Of a stretch of DNA of 40,098 nt, positions 7,188 to 14,689 are shown in pieces; the first letter of the stretch is position 1; the number at the start of each line of letters is the position of its first letter. Made by a program: the position numbers and the translations under genes. The notes beneath the pieces are model-generated. The model saw only the letters and a list, made by a program, of their open reading frames with translations. It was not told the DNA's origin and did no database searches. The DNA comes from Desulfurivibrionaceae bacterium (GTDB taxonomy: Bacteria; Desulfobacterota; Desulfobulbia; Desulfobulbales; UBA5123), in the NCBI GenBank assembly GCA_030145325.1, contig JAQYVW010000025.1, forward strand, positions 1 through 40,098, written 5' to 3'.

Positions 7188-9986
7188 TTACGCAGCCAGA
7201 ACTTCATTCAACTGCTCCAGCACGGTGCCTGTTTCTTGGCCAAAGAGTTGGTAAAACCTACCCAGGCCTCCCTGCTGAATGAATGGCGAATATTCCAGGT
7301 CGTCCGAATCGATGGAAAGATTCCCCGCAACATGATCACGGATCATCACCAACCACTGGCGCTGTTCATCGCTGAACTTCTTGCCGGAGGACTCTTGCTG
7401 AGAGAGCCAGGCGTTAAAGTTTACCTCGACCATTTCCGGAAACGGCACCAACTCATTCTCCTGATGCATGGCAAAACGGACCAGCGAAACCAGATCAGTC
7501 AAGATATGCGGCGCATTAGCCCCCTTGACCTTGGCCTTTTCAAGAGCCGCGTAGCCATCCCAAAGAGTATCGACCCGAAAATGGTGCGGCGGCTTTTCGA
7601 TCATCCCGGCCAACTCCTTGATATCCTCAAAACGCAAACGGCTCTTGTAGGGCTTGCTATAAAGAACCTGCAAAGCGGTGATCTCGTCGCGATTATCGAC
7701 CAAAAATTGCTCGAAGGACTGAACCATCGACTTAACCTTTTCAAGAGCCTCGACGGAAAACTCGGCAGAGATCACCTGATCTTCACTGATGTTGTCGATG
7801 ATCTGCTCGTTCTTCTTCTTGACCTCGACCAGGAAGTTGCGTAGCGCCGGATTATGCAGCGGCTTGGTTGCCTCAACAATCAATTTGACCCCGGCCTGTT
7901 TGATCTGCGCTTCGCTAGGCTCTTCTCCGCCGTTATCCTGCCTAGCCCTTTCAATCTGGTTATCGGGCTTGATGGCCATGACCAGATCGGTGGTCAACTG
8001 CTCCAGAATTTTACCGCCGGAAAGCTCGGCCACCCTACTGTCATCCTCCGGCGTAATCTGCCGACCAATCCGGGCCATCCGCGCAGCCAGTGACGAAATC
8101 ACATCCGGCTCGGTATTGCCGAGGCTCACCGCCTGCAGGAGTTTTTCCAGACTGACCGTGGGCTTTCTCTCCATGGGTCGGGAATCAGTCTTGTCCATCT
8201 CGCAGACGCCGACGCAATCGACAATGATGAAATGGTCCTTGACCTTGGCATCCGGGGTGACTGATTGCAGATCGTTGCTGTTGATGATCCGCACCCCACG
8301 CCCCTTCATTTGCTCGAAAAAGGAACGGGATTTAACCGCCCGCATGAACATGACAATCTCCAGCGGCTTGATATCGGTGCCGGTGGCGATCATATCGACA
8401 GTGACGGCGATGCGGGGATTGAAACTGTTACGGAATTCGGCGATGAGTTCTTCCGGTTTCTTGCCGGTGGTCTTATAGGTGATCTTCTGGGCGAAATCGT
8501 TCCCTTTGCCGAACTCCTCGCGGATGATCTTGACGATATCCTCGGCATGACTGTCATCCTTGGCAAAGATCAAGGTCTTGGGAACATATTCCCGGCCAGG
8601 GAAGATCTCGGTGAGCACCTTATCCCGAAAGGTTTGAATAATGGTGCGAATCTGATCAACGGCCACCACGTCGCGGTCGAGCTTATTGGGATCGTACTCG
8701 AAATCCTCTTCCAGCTTTTCCCAGCGGGTGGTGCGGGTCTCGCGGTCGCGCTTGTCGATATAGTAGCCGGATTCGACCTTGGAGCCTTGTTCGGTGATCG
8801 CAGTCTTGATCCGGTAGACATCATAGTTGACGTTGACCCCATCAGCCACGGCCCGCTCGTGATCATATTCCATCACCAGGTTGCGGTTGAAGAAGCCGAA
8901 GGTCTGCTTGGACGGGGTGGCGGTAAGGCCGATCAGGTGGGCATCGAAATACTCCAGCACCTGTCGCCAAAGGTTGTAAATGGAACGATGGCATTCGTCG
9001 GTAATAATGAAATCAAAGGTAGAGATGTCAATATTGGGGTTGTACTCCAGAGGCAGAACCTCTTTGAACAGGCTGTTTAACCCTTGGAGAGATTGATCCT
9101 CGGCCTCTTCAGGCAACTCTTGGCCCCGGAGCATGGAGTAGAGGCGCTGGATGGTGCAAATGCAGACCCGAGCGGTGGTGTCGATGGTGTTTGAGGTGAG
9201 GCGTTGGACGATGAACTCTTCACTGAATTTATAATTATTGTAAGGCGAGACGTATTGCTGGAACTCTTTCAAGGTCTGCTTGCCAAGGTTGCCGCGATCT
9301 ACCAGGAAGAGAACGCGCTTGGCCCCGGCAAACTTGATGAGCCTATAGATAATGCTGATGGCGGTGAAGGTCTTGCCGCTACCGGTGGCCATCTGGATCA
9401 GGGCGCGAGGACAATCTTTGGCCAGGGATTTTTCGAGATTTTTGACCGCCTGAATCTGAGCGGGCCAGAAACCATCTTCGATGAGCTCCGGCATATTGCG
9501 AAGTCGGCCCCGGAGAGTAATCGATTGATCGAGATATTCGGATCGAGCTTCACCGGTTTTATTAACGGCCTTCTCTGCTTCCTCGAAGATGTAATCAGGC
9601 TTATGAAAGGCAAAAACCTGTCGGGAGCGAGGCGCGGGATCGAGATTGTTGGTGAATCGAGTCTCGTCACCGGTGGATTCATAACAGAACGGCAGCGGTG
9701 TGATCCAGGCAGGGAGACTTTCGGGTAAACCTTTGGCGTATTTCTCGGACTGGGTTTCAACCCCGGTGAGGGTGGTGCCGGTTTTTTTGGCTTCGATAAC
9801 CCCTGCGGCCTTGCCATCCACATAGAGAAGATAATCGGCAAATCCGTGCCCCTGTTTCAGGGGAAATTCGCGAATGGCAACACCCTTGCCAGCAAAGATA
9901 TTGGTATCCTTGATATCCTGAACAAGCCAACCGGCCTCGGTAAGCAATCGATCAATTTTTTCGCGGGCGTGAATTTCGCAGGTCAT
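7188..9986 (-). CDS. hsdR: Type I restriction endonuclease/translocase subunit HsdR
   Basis: HsdR moves DNA with an SF2 motor and cuts it when the HsdM/HsdS complex finds an unmethylated site. The 932 residues show a PD-(D/E)xK nuclease (Asp51 in ADYLL, Glu65 and Lys67 in VIEAKK), Walker A MATGSGKT at 199-206, DECH at 330-333, GLTATPSK at 353, and the motif V/VI region ATGTDIKPLE and QMKGRGVRI. An EcoEI-type C-terminal domain follows, ending EQLNEVLAA. All key residues are present, so it looks active. It is separated from hsdS by abi, a terminator and a plus-strand gene, so it must have its own promoter. The start ATG at 9986 has only a weak GAG site. It appears to have replaced most of a fic gene. 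Confidence 0.96.
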   Translation of the reverse strand: MTCEIHAREKIDRLLTEAGWLVQDIKDTNIFAGKGVAIREFPLKQGHGFADYLLYVDGKAAGVIEAKKTGTTLTGVETQSEKYAKGLPESLPAWITPLPFCYESTGDETRFTNNLDPAPRSRQVFAFHKPDYIFEEAEKAVNKTGEARSEYLDQSITLRGRLRNMPELIEDGFWPAQIQAVKNLEKSLAKDCPRALIQMATGSGKTFTAISIIYRLIKFAGAKRVLFLVDRGNLGKQTLKEFQQYVSPYNNYKFSEEFIVQRLTSNTIDTTARVCICTIQRLYSMLRGQELPEEAEDQSLQGLNSLFKEVLPLEYNPNIDISTFDFIITDECHRSIYNLWRQVLEYFDAHLIGLTATPSKQTFGFFNRNLVMEYDHERAVADGVNVNYDVYRIKTAITEQGSKVESGYYIDKRDRETRTTRWEKLEEDFEYDPNKLDRDVVAVDQIRTIIQTFRDKVLTEIFPGREYVPKTLIFAKDDSHAEDIVKIIREEFGKGNDFAQKITYKTTGKKPEELIAEFRNSFNPRIAVTVDMIATGTDIKPLEIVMFMRAVKSRSFFEQMKGRGVRIINSNDLQSVTPDAKVKDHFIIVDCVGVCEMDKTDSRPMERKPTVSLEKLLQAVSLGNTEPDVISSLAARMARIGRQITPEDDSRVAELSGGKILEQLTTDLVMAIKPDNQIERARQDNGGEEPSEAQIKQAGVKLIVEATKPLHNPALRNFLVEVKKKNEQIIDNISEDQVISAEFSVEALEKVKSMVQSFEQFLVDNRDEITALQVLYSKPYKSRLRFEDIKELAGMIEKPPHHFRVDTLWDGYAALEKAKVKGANAPHILTDLVSLVRFAMHQENELVPFPEMVEVNFNAWLSQQESSGKKFSDEQRQWLVMIRDHVAGNLSIDSDDLEYSPFIQQGGLGRFYQLFGQETGTVLEQLNEVLAA

Positions 9987-10318
9987 TTAATCTCAGCTTA
10001 TGACTTATATTCATAAAAGATTGACTGGACCTAAAACAGGTCAGGTAATAAAAAATAATATTCCTGTGGGACCCAGAGGGATGGCCTTCCTTTAAGGGTA
10101 AAAAAGATACCATCTTCGGCATGATACCAAGTTGATTACCCTTTTGGAGTGACCAAAGACAATCAATAACTACCTCTTTTTAGTAGTCCTGACAACCATA
10201 CCCCACCCTTCCTTATGGGGAAACCAGGGACACTCCCTTCATTTCTTACTGATTTTTTAGAAACCATTACTCCCCTCCATTCCCCCGTGACCTTTGGTGC
10301 CTGGCACCGGAGCAATCT
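9987..10318. other. Non-coding gap upstream of hsdR
   Basis: No convincing coding sequence is visible in these 332 bases, and I could not recognise fic coding sequence in any frame here. The hsdR promoter must lie in this gap. An inverted repeat TTATGA-N7-TCATAA at 9998-10016, 12 bases before the hsdR start, could be an operator but is short. The palindrome-like gggacactccc near 10228 is unexplained. Confidence 0.4.
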
Positions 10319-10540
10319 CATATCCACCCGGACATGGATGGTAATGGCCGGATCGGCCGTTTTCTGATGAACGTGATGTTGGCCGCCGACGGATATCCAT
10401 GGACTGTAGTGCCGGTCGGAGAGCGGAGCAGGTATCTCGCTGCCTTGGAGGCCGCCAGTGTCCGACAGGACATAATCCCTTTTCCTGAATTCATTGCCGA
10501 ACTGGTGCAAGGCAGACTTGACGGCAAACCCGTTCCCTGA
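10319..10540 (+). pseudogene. C-terminal remnant of a Fic-domain protein
   Basis: The frame reads HIHPDMDGNGRIGRFLMN, which contains the Fic signature HPxxDGNGRxGR: the catalytic His and the phosphate-binding loop of AMP-transferring Fic proteins. It then continues GYPWTVVPV and ASVRQDIIPF to the natural end GRLDGKPVP. These 73 residues correspond to the last fifth of a full-length protein of about 370 residues. No start codon or N-terminal Fic sequence precedes them: upstream of the first His the frame loses any resemblance to the family. Together with the antitoxin-like ORF at 6940 on the same strand, this marks the two ends of a fic locus whose middle has been replaced by hsdR. Confidence 0.8.
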
Positions 10541-10600
10541 CTTTGTGGTGATGATCGTATGTCTCGGCGTTGAAAGCACTGTGGCGATGGGGTGACGTTT

Positions 10601-10825
10601 TTACGGCCTCAATTTACTGGTCGCTTTTCTTCCTTCGTCGATTTGATAGACGAGGGTTTCCCCCCTCTTTTTTAACTCCCTTGCCGCCAACGCCGCCTTG
10701 CCGTCGGCGCTAAACCGTTCTCTGTTTGTCTCTGGGGAGGCCAGGTAAAGCTGGGCAATGGCAGCCCGAACACCATGGATTTTAATGTTTGACTTGTGGT
10801 TAGTTCTTTTGTAGAAATTAAAACC
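10601..10825 (-). pseudogene. Start-less coding remnant of unknown family (74 codons)
   Basis: An open frame on the minus strand ends LVYQIDEGRKATSKLRP. Its composition looks genuinely protein-like, with stretches IHGVRAAIAQLYLASPE and DGKAALAARELKKRG. It has no ATG, GTG or TTG in the first half, and a stop lies immediately upstream of its first codon, so it looks like the end of a lost gene. I do not recognise the family. It lies between the fic remnant and the hdrA pseudogene, in a region that has clearly undergone decay. Confidence 0.4.
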
Positions 10826-11066
10826 TTAATTTAGTCTTAATCATAAAAAAGATAGGGAAAATGTATAATATCATAAACTTATCACATTGAACGATGTGTT
10901 TTGCGAGCAGCCCGGTCGGGGTTGCCAAAACAATAGGCGCATCGTTTCCTTTCACTCTCCTCTGTTGATTTCTCTCCCTAGCTGAGGGTTTTCCTCTTCA
11001 GGGTTTCAGGACGCATGTCGCCGCCAAGCGCATAATGCATCTTGATCCATGAAGGAGGAACTCCTC

Positions 11067-11575
11067 GTGCATGCTCCAGTTTTAAATTCATCCCCTTTTG
11101 TTCGCGGCACCGTAATGGTTATCGGCGGTGGTGTTGCCGGAATCCAGGCATTCCTTTACCTTTCCGCTTTGGGCTATAAGGTCTGTCTGGTTGGGAAAAG
11201 CGCCGCCATTGGCGGGGTGATGGCCCGCCTGGCCAAGACCTTTCCCACCAACGACTGTTCCCTCTTCTTCATGGATGTCCGCACCCACGGCAAGGGTTTT
11301 GATGCTGCGCGGAATCTGCCAGATGTCGCCTGTTTCACCGACAATCTCTACTCCCACTCCCTTGAGACCCATAGTCACCTGGTCAAAATTATCCACGAGC
11401 AAAAGCTGAACCGGCTGGTGGCCGGTTGCCCCCCCGTACCCATGAGCCCCTCTTCCCAGCGACCATGGGGGAGGCGGGGATCAATTGGTCGCTGTTCGGG
11501 ATGGCCAATATCCGTGATCAGTGTTCCTGGCTACAAATACACGAGAAGGAGGCGGCCACCGCCAAGGCTGGCTGA
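11067..11575 (+). pseudogene. Decayed hdrA-like (heterodisulfide reductase subunit A) gene
   Basis: The likely original start is GTG at 11067, 9 bases after AAGGAGG. The frame shows the HdrA flavin-binding start, VIGGGVAGIQA and AAIGGVMARLAKTFPTNDCS. It then jumps directly to a distant HdrA segment, FFMDVRTHGKGFD, and again to FTDNLYSHS. A further shift occurs at a run of seven Cs (11429-11435), where HdrA would read C-T/P-P-R-T-H-E-P. One base is missing, and the correct continuation EPLFPATMGEAGINW then MANIRDQCSW is found in the next frame to a TGA at 11573. Intact HdrA is several hundred residues long and carries Fe-S cluster motifs that are missing here. Two internal deletions plus a frameshift make this non-functional. 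Confidence 0.85.
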
Positions 11576-11653
11576 GATTATATGCTTGGTCGGCAAAAGA
11601 TCGGTGAGAACGGCTGTCTGCCCACAGCGGGATCAATATTTAAGGAGAAGCCA

Positions 11654-12235
11654 ATGAAATGTGCGTTTTGCGGACAAAAACCAAAAAACAGATGTAATAG
11701 CGAGGGATTTGATTGCACTGGCGGCACCCTTGATCTCTCTGCTTATGCCCTGGCCGAGAATCAAGGTTTTCATAACCTCAGTGACCAGATGCGGGCTCAA
11801 TACGGCAATCAGCAGACTCGGTTGGAAGAGATTATCGAGTTTTCCCAGCGGGCGGGCTTCACCAAGCTCGGCATTGCTTTCTGTATCGGTCTGACTGAGG
11901 AGGCGGCCTTTGTTGCTGAGGTTTTAGCGAAGACCTTTAAGGTCGAATCGGTTTGCTGCAAGATGACCGGCCTTAATAAGGATGAGCATGGGATGAGTAA
12001 AATCCATCCAGAAAAGTTCGAAGTGGCCTGTAACCCCATCGGTCAGGCGATGATGCTCAATCGGGCTAAAACGGAGCTCAATATCCAGATGGGGCTCTGT
12101 CTTGGCCATGACATTCTCTTGCAAAAATATGCCGAAGCGCCGGTGACTGTTCTGGTGGTGAAGGATCGGGTTCTTGCCAACAACCCCATGGGAGTGGCGT
12201 ATGGCAGTTATTGGCGACAGAAGTTGGGAGGGTAG
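11654..12235 (+). CDS. DUF1847 cysteine-rich protein
   Basis: The 193 residues start MKCAFCGQKPKNRC and continue with a conserved GFTKLGIAFCIGL and the C-terminal VKDRVLANNPMG. This is the layout of the DUF1847 family, small proteins with N-terminal cysteines thought to bind metal, found mainly in anaerobes. Their function is unknown to me. I chose the ATG at 11654 because AAGGAG lies 6 bases upstream; an in-frame ATG at 11582 sits at the end of the hdrA pseudogene and has no such site. Cysteines occur at the N-terminus (Cys3, Cys6, Cys14) and in FCIGL, ESVCCK, VACN and GLCLGHD. It may have belonged with the lost hdrA gene upstream. Confidence 0.85.
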   Translation: MKCAFCGQKPKNRCNSEGFDCTGGTLDLSAYALAENQGFHNLSDQMRAQYGNQQTRLEEIIEFSQRAGFTKLGIAFCIGLTEEAAFVAEVLAKTFKVESVCCKMTGLNKDEHGMSKIHPEKFEVACNPIGQAMMLNRAKTELNIQMGLCLGHDILLQKYAEAPVTVLVVKDRVLANNPMGVAYGSYWRQKLGG

Positions 12236-12341
12236 GAAACCTTTTTTATAACCATTCAACTCAAACTAGGAGCAAGCAGATGCTTTAAATTACTGTTTTA
12301 GCGGTTAATTTCAATATTTTAGAATCTATTTAAGAGGAAAG

Positions 12342-14027
12342 ATGATGACGAAACATCTTGGTTTAATCATTTTGGCAGTTCTTTTGTTCGTGGTGCCGCC
12401 GGCGTACGGTAAAACGGTCTCCGGTATTATCAACATGGATTTTGATTTGTCTCGGCATCCTGCCGGGGAGGCAGTGCAACTGTGGATTCCTTATCCCGTA
12501 ACTGATGGTGACCAGAATATATCCAAGGTCAGGGTTTCCGGTAACTTCGCTGCCTCTGCGGTCTATACCGACCGTCTTTACAAAACCCCCATGCTCTATG
12601 TCCGCTGGGAGAAGGGGGCGACCAGCCGCAAGCTCAATTTTTCTCTGCATGCCGAGCGCAACGAGGTAATCCGTCGCAATTTCCCGGCGCAAGAGGCGGC
12701 CTGGGACCCGGCGGATTACGCGTCATATCTCGCCCCCAGCGCCCTTGCCCCAGAAAGCAAACAAACCACCGAGCTGGCCCAGAAAATTACCAAAGGCAAG
12801 TCTGGCGTATTGGCCAAAGCAAGAGCGATCTACGACTGGACGGTGGAAAACACCTACCGCAATCCCAACACCCGTGGCTGCGGCAAGGGTGATCTTTGTC
12901 AATTGCTCAAGGATCCGGGCGGCAAATGCGCTGACCTCAGCTCCATCTATGTGGCTCTCGCTCGCGCGGCCGGGGTTCCGACTCGGGAGGTGTTCGGGAT
13001 CAGGATGGGCAAGAAATCAAGTCAGGATATCAGCGGTTGGCAGCACTGCTGGGCCGAGTTTTTTCTGCCCGGATACGGCTGGGTGCCCGTAGATCCGGCC
13101 GATGTCAGAAAGAAGATGCTGGTGGAGAAACTGGCACTCAATGACGCCAAAACCAATGGTTACCGCGAGTACTTCTGGGGCGGTGTCGACGCTAACCGGA
13201 TCAAGCTTTCCGAAGGGCGGGATCTCACTCTCAATCCCGTTCAGCAAGGTGGGCCGGTCAACTACCTGATGTATCCTTTTGCCCAGGTTGGCGACACCAC
13301 CCTCGACTGGCTTGATGCCGCTAACTTTTCCTACTCCATCATCTATCATCAACAAGCCAAGGATGGCTACGGACTGATCGACACCGGCAATCTCAAGAAA
13401 CTGCTTGATGGCAAAGCGGAGATGACCGTGGTCGATGCCCGCAATCCCGAGGAGTTTCAGGAAGTGCATGTGCGAGGGGCAATCAGCGTGCCGGTGAAGC
13501 AGTGGGAGAAGTTTGCTTCCCGCCTGCCAGCGGACAAATCGGCCCGGATCATTTTTTACTGTAACGGCATCAAGTGTGGCAAGAGCAAGAAAGCGGCAAA
13601 AAAGGCCATCAAACAAGGGTATGACAACATCTATGTCTATGCCGACGGGATGCCGGTCTGGGAAGAGAAGGGGATGCCGATTTATGCCGGTCCAGACTAC
13701 GAGAAACGTATCGAGACCAGTAAGCTTTCTCCTGCCGCCCTCAATGCCTTGCTGCAAAGCGGGGCTGATACCTTCACGGTGGTTGATGTCCGGGACCCGG
13801 AAGAGTTTGACGAGGGGCATATTGCCGGGGCGCTCAATATCCCCGTGGCGGTCTTTGCCACCCAGTCGGCGGTTCTGGACAAGAAGAAAGAGATCATCGT
13901 CTACTGCAACTCCGGCGGGCGCAGCTACAACGCCTACCGGAAGCTGATGAAGCTCGGCTACAAGAAGATCAATCAGGCCATCTTCGCCGATTGGAAAGAG
14001 GCGGGATTACCGGTTGCCAAGCTGTAA
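12342..14027 (+). CDS. Exported transglutaminase-like protein with two C-terminal rhodanese domains
   Basis: A signal peptide (about residues 1-23, cut near PPAYGK) leads to a transglutaminase-like region with a complete Cys-His-Asp triad: Cys196 in GGKCADLSS, His235 in GWQHCWAEF and Asp251 in VDPADV. Two rhodanese domains follow. The first (about 350-450) has VDARNPEEF and an active-site loop starting at Cys407 (YCNGIKC). The second (about 463-561) has VDVRDPEEF and Cys522 (YCNSGGRS). Rhodaneses carry sulfur as a cysteine persulfide. The protein should act in the periplasm. The fusion suggests sulfur handling combined with a peptidase or acyl-transfer step, but the substrate is unknown. AAGAGGAAAG precedes the ATG. 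The small exported rhodanese gene follows after 46 bases, probably in one operon. Confidence 0.88.
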   Translation: MMTKHLGLIILAVLLFVVPPAYGKTVSGIINMDFDLSRHPAGEAVQLWIPYPVTDGDQNISKVRVSGNFAASAVYTDRLYKTPMLYVRWEKGATSRKLNFSLHAERNEVIRRNFPAQEAAWDPADYASYLAPSALAPESKQTTELAQKITKGKSGVLAKARAIYDWTVENTYRNPNTRGCGKGDLCQLLKDPGGKCADLSSIYVALARAAGVPTREVFGIRMGKKSSQDISGWQHCWAEFFLPGYGWVPVDPADVRKKMLVEKLALNDAKTNGYREYFWGGVDANRIKLSEGRDLTLNPVQQGGPVNYLMYPFAQVGDTTLDWLDAANFSYSIIYHQQAKDGYGLIDTGNLKKLLDGKAEMTVVDARNPEEFQEVHVRGAISVPVKQWEKFASRLPADKSARIIFYCNGIKCGKSKKAAKKAIKQGYDNIYVYADGMPVWEEKGMPIYAGPDYEKRIETSKLSPAALNALLQSGADTFTVVDVRDPEEFDEGHIAGALNIPVAVFATQSAVLDKKKEIIVYCNSGGRSYNAYRKLMKLGYKKINQAIFADWKEAGLPVAKL

Positions 14028-14073
14028 GCGCCATCAAAATACCAATATTAATTTAGAAAAGGATCATATACTC

Positions 14074-14499
14074 ATGAAGAAATTACTGTTTATTTGCTGT
14101 GTGGCATTGATGGGGATGGCCCAGGTTGCCCATGCCTGGACAAGCTATAACTATGTTGAACCCGAGCAACTGAAAGGTTGGCTGGAAGCGTCAAAGCCGA
14201 TGCTTATTGTCGACATTCAGGAAAAGAAGGATTTTGTCGTCCATCATATCAGGGGATCTCTTGAAACCAACGCCTATCCGGTGAAGTCCGACCATGATCG
14301 GCAAACCATCGATCCGGCGTTGAAGCTCTGTGATGCCAATCATTATGAGGCCGTGGTGGTTGTCTGTCCCCGTGGCAAGGGCGGCGCCAAGCGTGCCTAT
14401 GGGTATCTGGCCAAAAATGGGGTCACCGAGGGGAAACTCTATATCCTCACCGGCGGGATGGGCGGCTGGCCCTATGGGGATTGGGTCGACGGCAAATAA
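14074..14499 (+). CDS. Small exported single-domain rhodanese
   Basis: The 141 residues begin with a clear signal peptide (MKKLLFICCVALMGMAQVAHA) cut before WTSYNY. The rest is one rhodanese fold: VDIQEKKDF, HHIRGSLETNAYP and the loop VVVVCPRGKGGAK with the sulfur-accepting Cys98, ending with GGMGGWPYG. I used the ATG at 14074 because it opens the signal peptide; the in-frame ATG at 14014 overlaps the previous gene and would spoil it. The AAAAGGA site is about 10 bases from the start, slightly far. It follows the transglutaminase-rhodanese gene and ends at a hairpin, so the two form a likely periplasmic sulfur-transfer pair. Confidence 0.88.
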   Translation: MKKLLFICCVALMGMAQVAHAWTSYNYVEPEQLKGWLEASKPMLIVDIQEKKDFVVHHIRGSLETNAYPVKSDHDRQTIDPALKLCDANHYEAVVVVCPRGKGGAKRAYGYLAKNGVTEGKLYILTGGMGGWPYGDWVDGK

Positions 14500-14504
14500 T
14501 CAAA

Positions 14505-14543
14505 CAATATTCGGAGGGAGGATAATTCTCCCTCCGAATATTG
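14505..14543 (+). terminator. Hairpin, probable terminator
   Basis: A perfect 16-bp stem, CAATATTCGGAGGGAG with CTCCCTCCGAATATTG, encloses the loop gataatt 5 bases after the rhodanese stop. The following T tract is poor (ccgtcatttt), so it may be a weak terminator or an mRNA-stabilising hairpin. Confidence 0.65.
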
Positions 14544-14689
14544 CCGTCATTTTGCTGGCTGATAGGACATTGAGCAACGGGGTTGGGGGGATGGTCAACC
14601 TGGCACGGGGAAATATCCGCAAATGTGCTTGAGATGGTGTTTTTTGCTGGAATTTATAGTAGTAGAACATGTTTTAAAATTACAAATCA

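Noticed and set aside
7795-8478. Plus-strand open frame rich in Ser, Leu and Arg opposite hsdR
   Set aside because: Composition is typical of an antisense reading, and it lies against conserved HsdR sequence.
8265-9080. Long plus-strand open frame (271 codons) opposite hsdR
   Set aside because: It lies wholly antisense to conserved HsdR motor motifs and has no family resemblance; it is a shadow of GC-biased third positions.
386-10825. Integrase-type island with attL at tRNA-Arg
   Set aside because: No integrase gene and no repeat of the tRNA 3' end were found in the window, so integration at this tRNA is only a possibility.
11582-11653. Longer start for the DUF1847 protein
   Set aside because: The ATG at 11582 has no ribosome binding site, and the added residues are unlike the family; AAGGAG stands directly before the ATG at 11654.
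13017-13820. Minus-strand open frame (267 codons) opposite the transglutaminase-rhodanese gene
   Set aside because: Antisense shadow of a gene with complete catalytic motifs.
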